From assembly GCA_030267565.1 (NCBI GenBank), contig BRXU01000001.1, positions 5,828,001 to 5,892,000 on the forward strand: 64,000 nucleotides of DNA. Reading direction: 5' to 3'. Positions 11,401 through 22,700 of the stretch are shown one piece after another (the first letter of the stretch is position 1; each line of letters starts with the position of its first letter). Source of the stretch: Pleodorina starrii (taxonomy: Eukaryota > Chlorophyta > Chlorophyceae > Chlamydomonadales > Volvocaceae). The notes under the pieces are model-generated. The model ran no database searches, had not been told where the DNA came from, and worked only from the letters and a program-made list of their open reading frames with translations. The position numbers and the translations under genes are program-made.

Positions 11401-14400
11401 CGGCTTAGCCCGCCGTCAGTTCTTTCGTTGCTTCGACCCACTTGAAGTCCAGTTGGTTGTCCGGCATGGCCGCCACCACCGTCACAAACGCCTGCTGCGT
11501 GTCCCGCGGTGCACTCCGCAGCGGAGCCAGCAGACACTCCCGCATGGCGCCCACCACCCAGGCCCGCAGACTGCCGTCGGGCTGACCCGCGACCTCGTAG
11601 GAAGACAGGCCGCCCCCGCCGCCGCCGCTCTCGAACAGCTGCTCCTGGGGGGGCCGAGACAGACCACAGAGGAGGGTGAGAGTAAAGACGGAGAAGGGTG
11701 AGAGTGAGGAAAAGACGACACCGCACCGCAGCACTTTACGAGCATCTCCGCTCCCCACCGCGAACCACTCCCCATGCCGACGCCTTCCCCGCCCCCTTCC
11801 CCTCCCCTCCCCCCGCCCCTCCTTTCTCTCCCTCCCCCTTCCTCCCCTCCCCGGCCCTCCGCTCGCCTGTAACCCTCCCCACGCCCCTTACCGCCCTTCC
11901 CGGCCCCTCCCCGCCCCTCACGTGTTTTATCTTGTAGTGTGTCGCCACTCTGCTCAGCAGCGCCATCACCGCCGTCACCGCCTCCCCGCAGCCCAGCAGA
12001 CAGCGGGGCAGCTCGCAGTGCAGCAGCAGCAGCGTCACCGCCAGATGGGACACAGCGGAGCGGGCGGTGGCGGCATCCAGACGAGGAAGACGCCACTCGC
12101 CCACACCGCGACCCTCCGCCTCGGCTTCCGCGGCGGCAGCAGCCTCCGCCTCCGCATCCGCGGGGAAACCGCCGCCGCCGCCACCACCGCCCAGCGCCCC
12201 CGCCCCGCCCTGCTGCTGCCCCTGCTGCTGCTGCTGCTCCTGGTTGGTCACCTGCTGCAGTACCTCCACAAACACGGGTGCAAGCTCCAGGAGGCAGACT
12301 GAGGAGCAGTGCAAGGGGCGGGGGTAATTAGAACGGCCGGGGCGGGGGGGTGGGTGGGGGGCGGGGCGTAGGCAGAGCAGCGGGTTGTGGGATTGCGGTG
12401 CGCTCCCATGCCTCCCTCCCTCTTACCCTTCTCTCTTACCCCCACCCCCACCCCCACCCTCGCTAATGTGCCATCTATATTATCCCTCGGTCGCCCACTC
12501 GCCCATTCGCCCACTCATCACCCACCCCCTCTCAAGTCTCAACTACTCACTCGCATACCAGGACTGCTGCCCCACCGGCACCGCTGAGCCGTACACATTC
12601 GACCGCGCGTGCGCAAAGCCCCGCGTGTAGTCGGCCGCCTGGGAGGCCAGCGAGCGGGCAGCCACCGCCACCGCCGCGTGCCGCAGTCCCGCCCTGGACA
12701 GCGCCGCGCCCAAGTGCGCCAGGGAGGGGCTGTAGCGGCGGGAGGCGGCCAGGGCCATGGCGGCCAACACGTGGCGCCGGCCGGGCAGGTCGGAGGGGGA
12801 GGAGAAGGCGGCACACACCCAGGCAGTCAGGGCCTGGAGGGCGGGGAGGGGATAGGAGGGGAGGGAGGGGTTGTTTAGGGGTATGTCAGGGTTTCGGGTT
12901 AAGCTACCTCCCGGTACAAGCACATCTGCCCCCTCTTCCCCCTCTTCCCCCTCTTCCCCCCCTCATCTTCCCGCCCCCCTCCCCCTCACCAGCGGGTTCT
13001 GCTGCTCCATGGCCACCACCACCTCACGCAGCTGACCCGCCTCGTCGCGCTCAGTGGCGTACCTGAGGGCGCAGGGGCAGTGGGGGGACGGAGGGGCAGG
13101 GCGGCGGGGGGGGGGGTAGTGGCGTGGTGATTATGGTTATGGTTATCGTTATGGTGGTGGTGAGCGGTGGTTATGGTAGTGGTGGTGGTGGTGGACGATG
13201 ACACAATAGGGCTGTGGAACGCGGCTGGTTGCTGTAAAGGCACACACACACACAGCCAGTGCTGCCGCGCGGCCCCGTGTGTGTCTGGCCTCTCGCCCAA
13301 CATCCCTCCGGACCTCCCGACCCGCCCCTGTCTGTGTGCCACTTTCCTTCCTCGCAAGCCAACCAACACATCCCATCCCATCGAGAGGGACATCGTCCCC
13401 CTGTGCCCCCCTGCCCTCCCCTGTGCCCCCCTGCCCTCCCCTCCCCTCCCCTGTGCCCCCCTGCCCTCCCCTCCCCTGTGCGGCTCTGCCCACCTGTACT
13501 TCCTTGCCGCCATGAACGCCTGCCAGCTGGATGCGGGGAGGCCCTTGAGGCAGGGCGTCTCGGAATCATGGCGAGGGTGGCGAAGGGGGGCCGTCGAGAC
13601 ACTCAGCATCTCGGCGGCAAACGAGTCCATACTGTGGAGGTGAGGTGAGGGGAGGGGAGGGGGGGAGGGGGAAAGGGGCGGGGTCGGGGGGGTACAGAAT
13701 CAAGAGGAGGGGTTGAAGGATGCAGCTGGTTGTGGGGCAACGGGGGAAGAGGAAGAGGGCGAGAGCAGGTATGAGCAGGCGCCGGTGCCCTTGCTGCCCT
13801 TGCTGCACTTGCCCGGGAGCGGTATCCAGGCGGCAGGTGGCGGGCGGATGCGGACCGACTCAGCGGCTGGGGGGCGCAGGCGGCAACTCGGCGGCCGCCC
13901 CCACCCGCTGATGGCCGTCTACGTCCTCACTGCACTCCCATTGGACGCATTGAGCCGCCACCACCACCTCCACCACCACCTTCACCACCACCACCACCTC
14001 CACCACCACCTCCACCACCACCACCACCTCCCAACTGCGCTCCATCTCAACTCCGTCTCCTCAGCTCCGCTCAGCTCCACTCCGCTTCACTCGGCACCAG
14101 GTGGTCCCTCCCACTGCCCCACACTCCAAGCGCCGTCACCATCCACCCAACCAGCCCGCGGTACCTAGCCAGCCAGCCAGCCACCCTCCCACCCACCTGG
14201 GGTTGCTGGGCAGCGATCTGAGGTGCTCCAGGGACGTCACTGCGGCCGCCATGAGGGGAGCCACCAGGAAGGCACTCGCACCGCGGCCCCGGATGTACTG
14301 ACAAGGGGAGGGAGGGAGGGCAGAAAGCGGGGGGAGGGCGTGAGGGAGGAAACACGAAACCGCGGGAAGGCGGAGCAGCGGTCAGCCCGCTACATGGCTG

Positions 14401-17400
14401 GGGGGGAGTGTGTTGCGGGCGGGTACGCACAGGCATCCACAGTCGACAGAGAATGGACAACAGCGGAGAGGCCTTCCCCGCTCCCGGGTGGGAACTGGAG
14501 GTCAAGTGCCGGGCCCCGGGTAGCGCCACCCGGGGCGCTGAGGCACCGGGGGCACTTGGAACCCACCCAGCCACCCAGCCACCCCGCGCATTGCACCCTC
14601 ACCCACCCTCACCCGCCCACCCACCCACCCAACGCACTGCAACCCCCATGCACAGCACCCTCAAGCCCCACCCTCAACCCCCACCCCACCCCACCTCACC
14701 TGCGCCAGCGCAAACATGCTCTCATCGCGGTCACACCGCACCAGTCGCCGGGACAGATTGACGGCGCCGCAAGACACCAACTGCACTGCCAGCTCGTGGG
14801 GGCCCCTGCTGGCGGCGGAGCCACCGCCGCCGCCACCACCACCGGAACCTGGAGCCGCGTCCCACCCCCCGCCGCCACCGCCACCACCACCGCCGCCACC
14901 GCCGTCCGTGGGCCTGCCGGGACCGGCAGGGCCGCCGTCCCCCACCCCGTGCGACGGCGAGTCCGGCGGCACAAGCCGCCGCCGACGGAGGTGGCTCGGT
15001 CGGCCCTCCGCTGCCGCCGCCGACCCCGCCGCGACGTCCTCATGCCCGCCGCCGCTGCCGCTACGCCCCTCCGCCGGCCTCGCCGCGCCCGCCGACCTGC
15101 CATGTCCCAACGGCGGCGTCGGGTTTGGCTGCGCGGGCCCCTTGCCCTTCTCCGCCCGCAGTCGCGCCCTCACCGCCTCCGCCGCCTCCATCTCGACCTC
15201 CATGGGCTCCGGACCAGATACCTCGCACTCGCCCTCGTCGCCCCCAGCGCCGCCCCCACCGCCGCCGCGGCGCCCCGCCAGCACATCCTCCGTGTCGACG
15301 TCGCTGTCGCCGCCGCCCCTGACATCGCCCTCGCCCTCGCCGCCGCCGATGTCATCCTCTGCGTCCGGCCGCTCGTCCCAGGCGTCCGGGTCGGACTCTC
15401 CGTCGCCCTCGCTGGAGTGGGTGGCAGCGGCCGCGGCAGCTCCTGAACAGGACACGTCACGTCACGGCGCCGGGCGGGATTGCGGTATTGAACTCCATCC
15501 CGTCAGCCCCACTCCAAACAACAAAACCATACATGTACCGGTATGTGCGCAAGCACGGCTTTTCCTTCGCCACCGCCAGGGTCTTCCCCCACCCCCGTCT
15601 ATTGAGCATGCGGGACCCTTAAACCCTAAAAAACCGATAATCAACCCCGGAAGAGCCACAGGTTGCCAACCTCCCGCCTCTCACCCCCCCTCTGCTGCTG
15701 CTGCTGCCTCTGGGCCCGAGCCTCCTCCTCGTGTTGCAGCAAGGCGCGCAGGTGCCGCCGCTCCTCCCGCTGCTCCCGCCGCTCATCGCGCCGCCGCCGC
15801 CGGGCGTCCTCGCGCCTGGCCTCCAGTCCCGCCATGTACGCTTCTCTATGGGGGAATCCCCTGGGCAGGGCAGGGCAGGGCAGGAGAGAGGTGAGATGAG
15901 GTGAAGAGAGGTGAAGAGAGGTGAAGCGAGGGACGGTAGAGTGTGGGGGAAGTATGAACCGAGAGGGGGGCGCGGTTTGAGTGCAATGTGAACCGAGGGG
16001 TTTAGGGGGCGATGGGTCGTTGGAACAGAAGTGCGGGGGGCGGTAGGTATCGTCGAAGGGGGAAGGGAGGCGGCTGGCTCTGTGTGGCAATGCGCATTGC
16101 GCCTGTGCGCATCCAGCAACGAGTGCCGTACGTCCGTATTCGGGGTTTGCCCCCCTGGCCCCCTGGCCCCGCATGCATGCACGTCTCTCCCTATGCAGGC
16201 ATGCAGGTATGCACACAGGGCATGCCCCGCCGCTCGCTCGCTCGCTGGCTCGCTGGCTCACTCACAGGATGAAGGCCCCCATCGCATCCAGTTCGTCCTC
16301 CTCGTCGTCCTCATCGCTGAAGTAATAGTCCATCTCGCTGTCATAGTCGCTGTCAAAGTCCTCGCTGTCGTCCAGACCCAGCGGCCACCCTCCAGGCCCC
16401 ATATCCATACCGCCCACACCGTCGCCGACGCCGTGCCTGGGCGAACCGAGGAACGCAGCAGAGGCAGCAGAGGCAACAGAATAAAAAGGCGCATTCAGAC
16501 ATCAGCGGCGGCGGCAGACATCAAGACAGCAGCGCAGCGCTTCGATCAACGAGCAGCGATGTACCCGAGGGAGTCCGTCCGATGTGGCAGCATGCGCTGA
16601 GTTCCGGCCTTCGACCGTCCATGAGCCCCACCGCCCCGCCCCGCAAAGCCCCGCCCCGCCCCGCACAAAGCGCCAGGGCAGGAACCAGGGGCCAGGGCCA
16701 GCCCAGCCCGAGTACCTCCCAACTGGGCCCACCTCCCAGCACTATCTCCCTGCCTCCCCTCCGTCTCCCCCTCCCCTTCCCTCCCCTCACCTCATACCTC
16801 CTACCTCACCTCATACCTCACCTCACACCTCACCCCATCCCACCCCATCTCCCTGCCTCCCCTCCCCTCCCCTTCCCTCCCCCCAGAGAGCTTATCACTC
16901 CCCTCCCCTTCCCTCCCCTCCCCTCACCTCGCCACTGCCGCTGCCGCGCTCAGGAGTGTGGACAGCGGCGGATCCGTGGCCGCCATCCCCATCAGCTCCA
17001 GCGCCATGTCCCGCTGCGCCTCCTCCCCACCCGCCACCGCCACCTCCAGAGTGTGGGCAAGAGAGTCGGGGGAGCTGTGGAGGCATCAGAGGGGCATCAG
17101 AGGGGGCGGCGGAGCACAGGCGGCAGTGAGGGGCGGCAGCAGGGCACGGAGGGCAATCATCAGACCAAGCATGGATCATCAGGGTGGATCCGAGGAGTCC
17201 TGCCGGGGGCTGTCTGAAGCACCAGATCAGCTGACATGAAATGGGGTGGAATGGGGTGGGATGGGGTGAGGTGTGAGGTGAGGTATGAGGTGAGGTAGGA
17301 GGTATGAGGTGAGGTATGGGGTGAGGTATGGGGTGAGGTATGGGGTGAGGTATGGGGTGAGGTATGGGGTGAGGTATGGGGTGAGGTGAGGTATGAGGTG

Positions 17401-18640
17401 AGGTATGAGGTGAGATGTGGGGTGAGGTATGAGGTGAGGTGTGAGGTGAGGTGTGAGGTGAGGTATGAGGTGAGATGTGGGGTGAGGTATGAGGTGAGGT
17501 ATGGGGTGAGATGAGGTATGAGGTGAGGTATGAGGTGAGATGTGGGGTGAGGTATGAGGTGAGGTATGAGGTGAGGTGTGAGGTGAGGTGTGAGGTGAGG
17601 TATGAGGTGAGGTAGGAGGTATGAGGTGAGGTATGGGGTGAGGTATGAGGTGAGGTGTGAGGAGAGGTATGAGGTGAGGTATGAGGTGAGGTGTGAGGTG
17701 AGGTATGAGGTGAGGTATGGGGTGAGGTGTGAGGTGAGGTGTGAGGTGAGGTATGAGGTGAGGTGTGAGGTGAGGTATGAGGTGAGGTATGAGGTGAGGT
17801 GTGAGGTGAGGTATGGGGTGAGGTATGAGGTGAGGTATGGGGTGAGGTATGAGGTGAGATGTGGCGCGAGGTGAGATGTGATGTGATGTGATGTGATGTG
17901 AGGGGTGCGAGCGCCCGCTGAGAGAACGGCGCTTGCGGCCCCCTGCTTGCAAGCTTGACGGGAGGAGGAAGGCAGCCCCGCCTCCGCCCAGCCGCAGCCC
18001 CCCCCCCTCCCTTCCGCCCCCCTCCGCCCTGGCCTCCTCACCGCACGAGCGCCATCTGGCAGGCCGCCACCTGCCCCGCCAGCGCCACCTGCCCCGCCGC
18101 CAGCAGGTCCGTCACCACACGGCCCAGCGCCGAGGGGGAGGCCCCCCCACCCGGGCTACTGTGGCAGGCGTACAGCGCACACAGAGCCACCGTCACACCC
18201 TCCAGCACAGCCTGAGAGCAGGAGGGGGGAGGGGAGGGGAGGGGAGGGGCGGGAGGGAGTCATGAAGACGAAACCGCAGCAAGGAGGGAGGGAAGCCCCC
18301 TTCAAAACAAACACCGCCACCACCATCTCACCACCCTCACCCCACCACGCCGCCCCCCCACCTCCCCACCCTCCCCCCCCAGACACACACGCACCTGCAG
18401 CTGCACCCTCTCCGGCATGATCTCGTCGCACAGCGTCGCCATCGACTCCTCCACCGTCCCCAGCAGGCTGCCGAACTCCGCCGGAGTCCGCGGCCGCTCC
18501 CGCGTGTCCCCCAGCAGCGCCATCATGGGACCGAACACCGAACGAACCACCTGAACCGCCAGGCTGTGCACGCGCCGCCGCGGCTGCTGCGGGGACCCAC
18601 TGCCTGCTCCGCCTGCCCGTGAAGGGAGCAGCGGAATCAC
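5419..18640 (-). CDS. Very large protein of unknown family, 3' half of the gene (22 exons, 2,030 residues here)
   Basis: I could phase 22 exons with GT-AG introns and no frame conflict; the total of 6,093 nt is an exact multiple of three. In transcript order: 18640-18395, 18211-18042, 17074-16928, 16436-16266, 15845-15685, 15442-14700, 14297-14197, 13631-13494, 13062-12990, 12833-12551, 12298-11922, 11644-11442, 11051-10667, 10366-9928, 9680-9548, 9228-8994, 8852-8169, 7937-7626, 7451-7161, 6780-6304, 5878-5589, 5452-5419 (TGA). The protein alternates helical, HEAT-like stretches (HSLAVQVVRSVFGPMMALL, HLRALLQHEEEARAQR) with long Ala, Gly, Gln and Pro runs. One acidic segment occurs (DDSEDFDSDYDSEMDYYFS). 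No catalytic motif, signal peptide or membrane span was recognised. The 7451 acceptor is the least certain. The first exon starts in phase 0, as does the end of the 19736-19842 exon upstream, so the chain very probably continues into 19736-28533. Confidence 0.65.
16785..17314. repeat. 64-bp perfect inverted repeat enclosing one exon
   Basis: 16785-16848 is the exact reverse complement of 17251-17314. Both arms are made of the CCTCAC / GTGAGG minisatellite motif found next door. The spacer of about 400 bases contains the exon 16928-17074 of the large minus-strand gene. The arms could pair in DNA or pre-mRNA. Confidence 0.8.
17255..17895. repeat. Intronic minisatellite, about 640 bp, GGTGAGGTATGA-type units
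   Basis: Tandem units of 10-12 bp such as ggtgaggtatga, ggtgaggtgtga and ggtgaggtatgg run almost without break, ending in a short (atgtg)n run. They fill most of the intron between exons 17074 and 18042. Translated, they give repetitive frames that are not genes. Confidence 0.85.
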
Positions 18641-18744
18641 CTGAGGGGGGTGCCGGTGCAGCAACACGCGGCACGAGACGGGGCGCAATGAGGTGGAGTG
18701 GAGTGGAGTGGACCACCGGTAAGAAAGATGATACCGCAGCAGCG

Positions 18745-18985
18745 GAGGAGGAAGGCAGCCCCGCCTTCCGCCCAGCCGCAGCCCCCCCCCCTCCCTTCCG
18801 CCCCCCCCCCCCTGGCTCCTCACCGCCGAGCGCCATCTGGCAGGCCGCCACCTGCCCCCGCCAGCGCCACCTGCCCCGCGCCACAGTCCGTCACCACACT
18901 GCCCAGCGCCGAGGGGAGGCCCCCCCACCCGGCTACTGTGGCAGGGCGTAACAGCGAACACAGAGCCACCGTCACACCCTCCAGC
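18745..18985 (-). pseudogene. Degraded copy of exon 18042-18211 and its 3' intron flank
   Basis: Bases 18745-18985 repeat the sequence around 17960-18208, including the exon that encodes AVLEGVTVALCALYACH, but with many single-base insertions and deletions. These break the frame several times (extra T and C near 18946-18952, a lost C in a run of Cs, several lost bases near 18885). It ends exactly where the large segmental duplication begins (18986). It is either a decayed tandem duplicate or a low-quality stretch from a misjoined contig end. Confidence 0.6.
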
Positions 18986-18998
18986 CGCTTGTGCGCAC

Positions 18999-19390
18999 CT
19001 ACCGCAGAAGCTGAAAGGACTCGCTCTTGTCCTCAAAGTGCCTCCGAAGCTCGTTGAAGTCGAACAAGTTGTCATTGACAACAACTCGAAGCCCTGGATA
19101 CTCTCTCAGCCACTGCACAACGACGTCGATGTCTTGCACCACCAGGTTGTTCAAGGACAGGTCGACGGTAAACGGACTGCTGCGGAACTTCGCCTGAAGG
19201 ACCGGAAGCCTGTATCGGCATAAGGAAGATTGGACGTCAGAAGCCGACATAGCAAGGCTCAAAACCCAACCGGTAGATCTGCCTTTCCTTGGCCATACCT
19301 TTCAGCAATCGCGGCTAAACTGTCACCTTGGAGCTTTTGACCTGACAAATCCAACCCAAAATCAGTGAAGATAAACCTTGGTTCCGACAT
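18999..19390 (-). CDS. Small leucine-rich-repeat-like protein nested in an intron (copy A)
   Basis: Exon 1 (19390-19299) and exon 2 (19209-18999) join in phase (AG|G) to give 100 residues, starting MSEPRFIFTDFGLDLSGQKL. The pattern LDLSGQKL...LAAIAERLPVL...FTVDLSLNNLVVQDIDVVVQWL resembles two degenerate leucine-rich repeats. Codon use (GAA, TTT, TTG, GTT) is less GC-biased than in the host exons, suggesting an unrelated origin. It lies on the same strand inside the intron between exons 19736 and 18640 of the large gene. Exon 2 ends in CGGTAGGTGCGC, where the TAG overlaps a good donor (G|GTAGGT). The gene may therefore once have continued beyond the duplication edge 13 bases further on. Function is unknown. 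Confidence 0.5.
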
Positions 19391-19735
19391 TGCATGTAAG
19401 AGAACGAGAGTCGCGTAAGGACTGTTATTCAGTCATTTGAAATCAGACCAATCATACTAATAATGATTGGAACGCACTATTTGTGGCCCAACCTCATCCT
19501 CATCAGCAGCAGCAGCAGCAGCAGCTGGTGGTGGTGGTGGTGATGGTGGTGGTGGCGGTGTGGCGGATGATTGGTTGGGGATCGGGGACGCCCTCTCCTC
19601 CCCCTTCTCCTCCCCCCTCTCCTCGCTCCCTCCCTCCCTCCACCACCACCACGGTTGGGGACGGGTTGCTGCAGCCAGCATTACTACTTCGCATGTGACT
19701 CATGAGAGCACCCACCCACCCAGCCACCCACCCAC

Positions 19736-22700
19736 CCGGGTGAACGCTGTCAGCGCCGCCGCATCAGAGACGAAGCACGCGTCCTCGGGTCGCAGCCGGG
19801 CGAACAGCGCTGAGCCGGGGGGCATCTCACTGGCCAGCTGGGCTGTGGGGGGGGAGGGGGGGGAGCAGCAAGGGGGGGGGGTGGGAGGGGGGGGGATGTT
19901 GGCCCTCGATTAGTGGTGTTGGGCTGGGAACTGGGTTTGGGTAAAGACAGGCAGGCGGCACTGCGCCGTGGTCGTATGGTCGTATGGACCGGACCGATGT
20001 TGAGCCGATGGTGAGGGCGCCGGTCGGGCGCCGGGTGGTGAGACCGCCCCCCAGCCCAACCGCGCCATGAACCAACCGCCGATACCGCCCCCGGCCCCCC
20101 CTCCACCCACCAAGTCGGTGCTGGCGCTCCCTCCTGCACGCCTCGCAGTCGCAGTGCTCCTCCCTCCGCGCCACCATCGCCCCCCGCCCCATGGCCTGGT
20201 GCTGCATCATCGCAGCCAGGGTGTACTCCATCGGGCGACGAGCGGCCATATCGGCGGCCGCAACACCCGCAGCCGCGTCTCCCGGCGCAGCCGCCGCCGG
20301 CCCACCGTTGCCGCTGCTGCCCGACGCTCCGCCTGCCCCTCCGCCGCCGCTGCCCTCGCTGCCGCCGTCAGCTGCAGCGCCTTGCTCGTCCATCTGCTCG
20401 TCCAGCAGCCCCAGCTCTCGCAGCGCCTCCTCCTCGGCCCGTGCCTCGCGGTCCTGTGTGTGTGTATTGGGGGGGGGGGGGAGGGAGAGGAGTCAGGTCA
20501 GGTTGGCGACACGGGCCGCTGATCCCCGCTTCCCAGTACAACCGTATAAACCACCGCCGCCTGCCCGTACTTCCGATTACAAGACACAGCCAGGCATTCC
20601 GGCATTTACGCAGGCAGGCAGGCAGGCAGGCAGGCAGAAGATACGGCATGACTGAAGCCCCCGGAGGTTCCGGGTTCTCATCCTCTGACCGACCCATCGA
20701 TGTCCGCCCCCTCCCGCCCAACCTGCCCCGCCCGCACCCCCCCTCCCCTCCCCTCCCCTCCAGCGGCCACCTGGTTCTCCGCCACCATTGCGATAACGGA
20801 TCGCAGCAGGGCGGTGTAGGGGCTGGGGCGGGTGCCGCCCGCACCCCCGCCGCCCGCCGCCGGGTCGATCGCCGCCAGCAGCGCCTCCGCGGGGGAGGTG
20901 GGGTCGTGGTGGACGGGGCCGCCCCCGGGAACCGCGTTGGTGGCGCGAAGGAAGCTGAGCTCGAAGGCGGCGTTGGAACCGTTGTCTGCGAGGGGCGGCA
21001 GGGGGCATATGAGGGCATGAGTGCGAGTGCGGCGGCATGTGTACGAGTGCGGTGGGGATGGGCAGAGCGAGGCGGGTCATCCCACCCACCGTCAAGGCAT
21101 CAGGAAGTTAAGGCAGGGCCCTGGCGGTCGACACGAATGCGACAACGAAAATCAACAGGCCAGGGGAATACCAGGATTCGGCGCCGTGCAGGGTTGCAGG
21201 CGCACCCACACACACCGCCCCCCGCACTCACTCGTCCGGATGCTCAGCGCCGTGCGCACCGCGCTCATAAACATACGGCCCGCGCAGCCCGCCACAAAGG
21301 TGGGTGGCAGCTGCGCAACCGCCGAAACCACCAGAGAATCCACGCCCCCGGCCGCCGAGCCCGCGCCGCCGCCGCCGCCGCCACCCGCCGCCGCCGCCGA
21401 GCCCAGCCGCAGCGCGCCAATTGCGGCGCTGCCCCCAGCTGCAGCCGCCGCCGCAGCGGCTCCTGGTGCCGCCCCCGCCGCGTCTGCGCCCGTGTCCGCA
21501 CCCCCTGCCTTGTGCTGCTGCTGCTGCTGTGGCGGTGGCCCCAGCACCTGGTACAACAGGAAGCAGGCCTGTTGCGCCTTGGCTGCTGCGGAGGAGAGGC
21601 GCTCCACCGCCAAGCGGCAAGCGCGCTCCACATCGGGTCTGAAGGAGGGAGGGAGGGAGGGGAGGGAGGGAGGGAGGGAGGGAGGGAGGGAGGGAGGGAG
21701 GGAGGGGAGGGAGGGAGCAGCGGGTGGGTGGGCGGGTGATGCGGAGCAGCGGGTGGGTGGGTCAGGGGAGGTACAAGAAAACGGCCCGGGACGAGGGAAC
21801 GCAACGGGGGGCGGAGGCGGTGGTTGACAGCAACCAGCCACTCCGGAGGCGGTGGTGTAGGGCAGTGCAGTCACGAGGCGGGGGCAGGGGCAGGCACGGA
21901 GTCCGCTTCTTAGCCGGCATTGAGGTCATGGCGCGATGGGCTGCCGCGCTGAACCGGCACATGCTCTCTCCCTTCCCCCTCCCCCACCGCTGCTGCACCT
22001 TGTTACTACCTCCACCTCACTGTGCCCCTCCCCTCCCCTCCCCTCCCCTCCCCTCCCCTCCCCTCCCCTCCCCTCCCCTCCCCTCCCCTCCCCTCCCCTC
22101 CCCTCCCCTCCCCTCCCCTCCCCTCCCCTCCCCTCCCCTCCCCTCCCCCCTCCCCTCCCCCCTCCCTCACTCCGCAGCAGCATCTTGATGGCCTTGGCCC
22201 ACTCGCCCGACACCGCCGCCAGCGCCACATAAGGCCCATCCAGACCGATGTGGCCCAACCAGTGCAGCCGCTCAGTCACCTCCTGTGCAACCAGGCAGCA
22301 GCAGCAGCAGCACCACCAACAGAAGCAAGCCAAGAGAGAAGGTGAAGGGGCCAGGTAGTTGCAGGGGCGGAATCAAGAGGGCATCAGCCCGGGGTGGGGT
22401 GGGGTCGAGGGGGTCGGGCACTGTCAGACCCCATGCGTCCCATCCCATCCGTCTCCTCTCCTCTGTTCTCCCGCACCACACCGCACCCACCCACCACACC
22501 GCACCTGCAGCCCCGGTGTCGCCATGTTGACCAAGCCCTGCAGCGGAGGCGGCGCGTACGGCACAAACGGCATCACCGGCGGCGTCGAGCTCAGCTGTGC
22601 GCCGTACGGGTCCATCATCCCCCCAGGCCCCATAATCATCACCACCGGCCCTACGCCGGGCCCCGCCCCCGCCTGTTGCTGCTGTTGCTGCTGCTGCAAC

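Noticed and set aside
14716..15894. Long plus-strand Pro/Ser-rich frame of about 390 residues
   Set aside because: It is antisense to phased exons of the minus-strand gene (15442-14700 and 15845-15685). GC-rich coding DNA commonly leaves the opposite strand open.
17160..18041. Long minus-strand frames of repeated SYLTPHLTSHLTP-type residues
   Set aside because: They are translations of the intronic minisatellite 17255-17895. Repeats without stops give long frames by chance.
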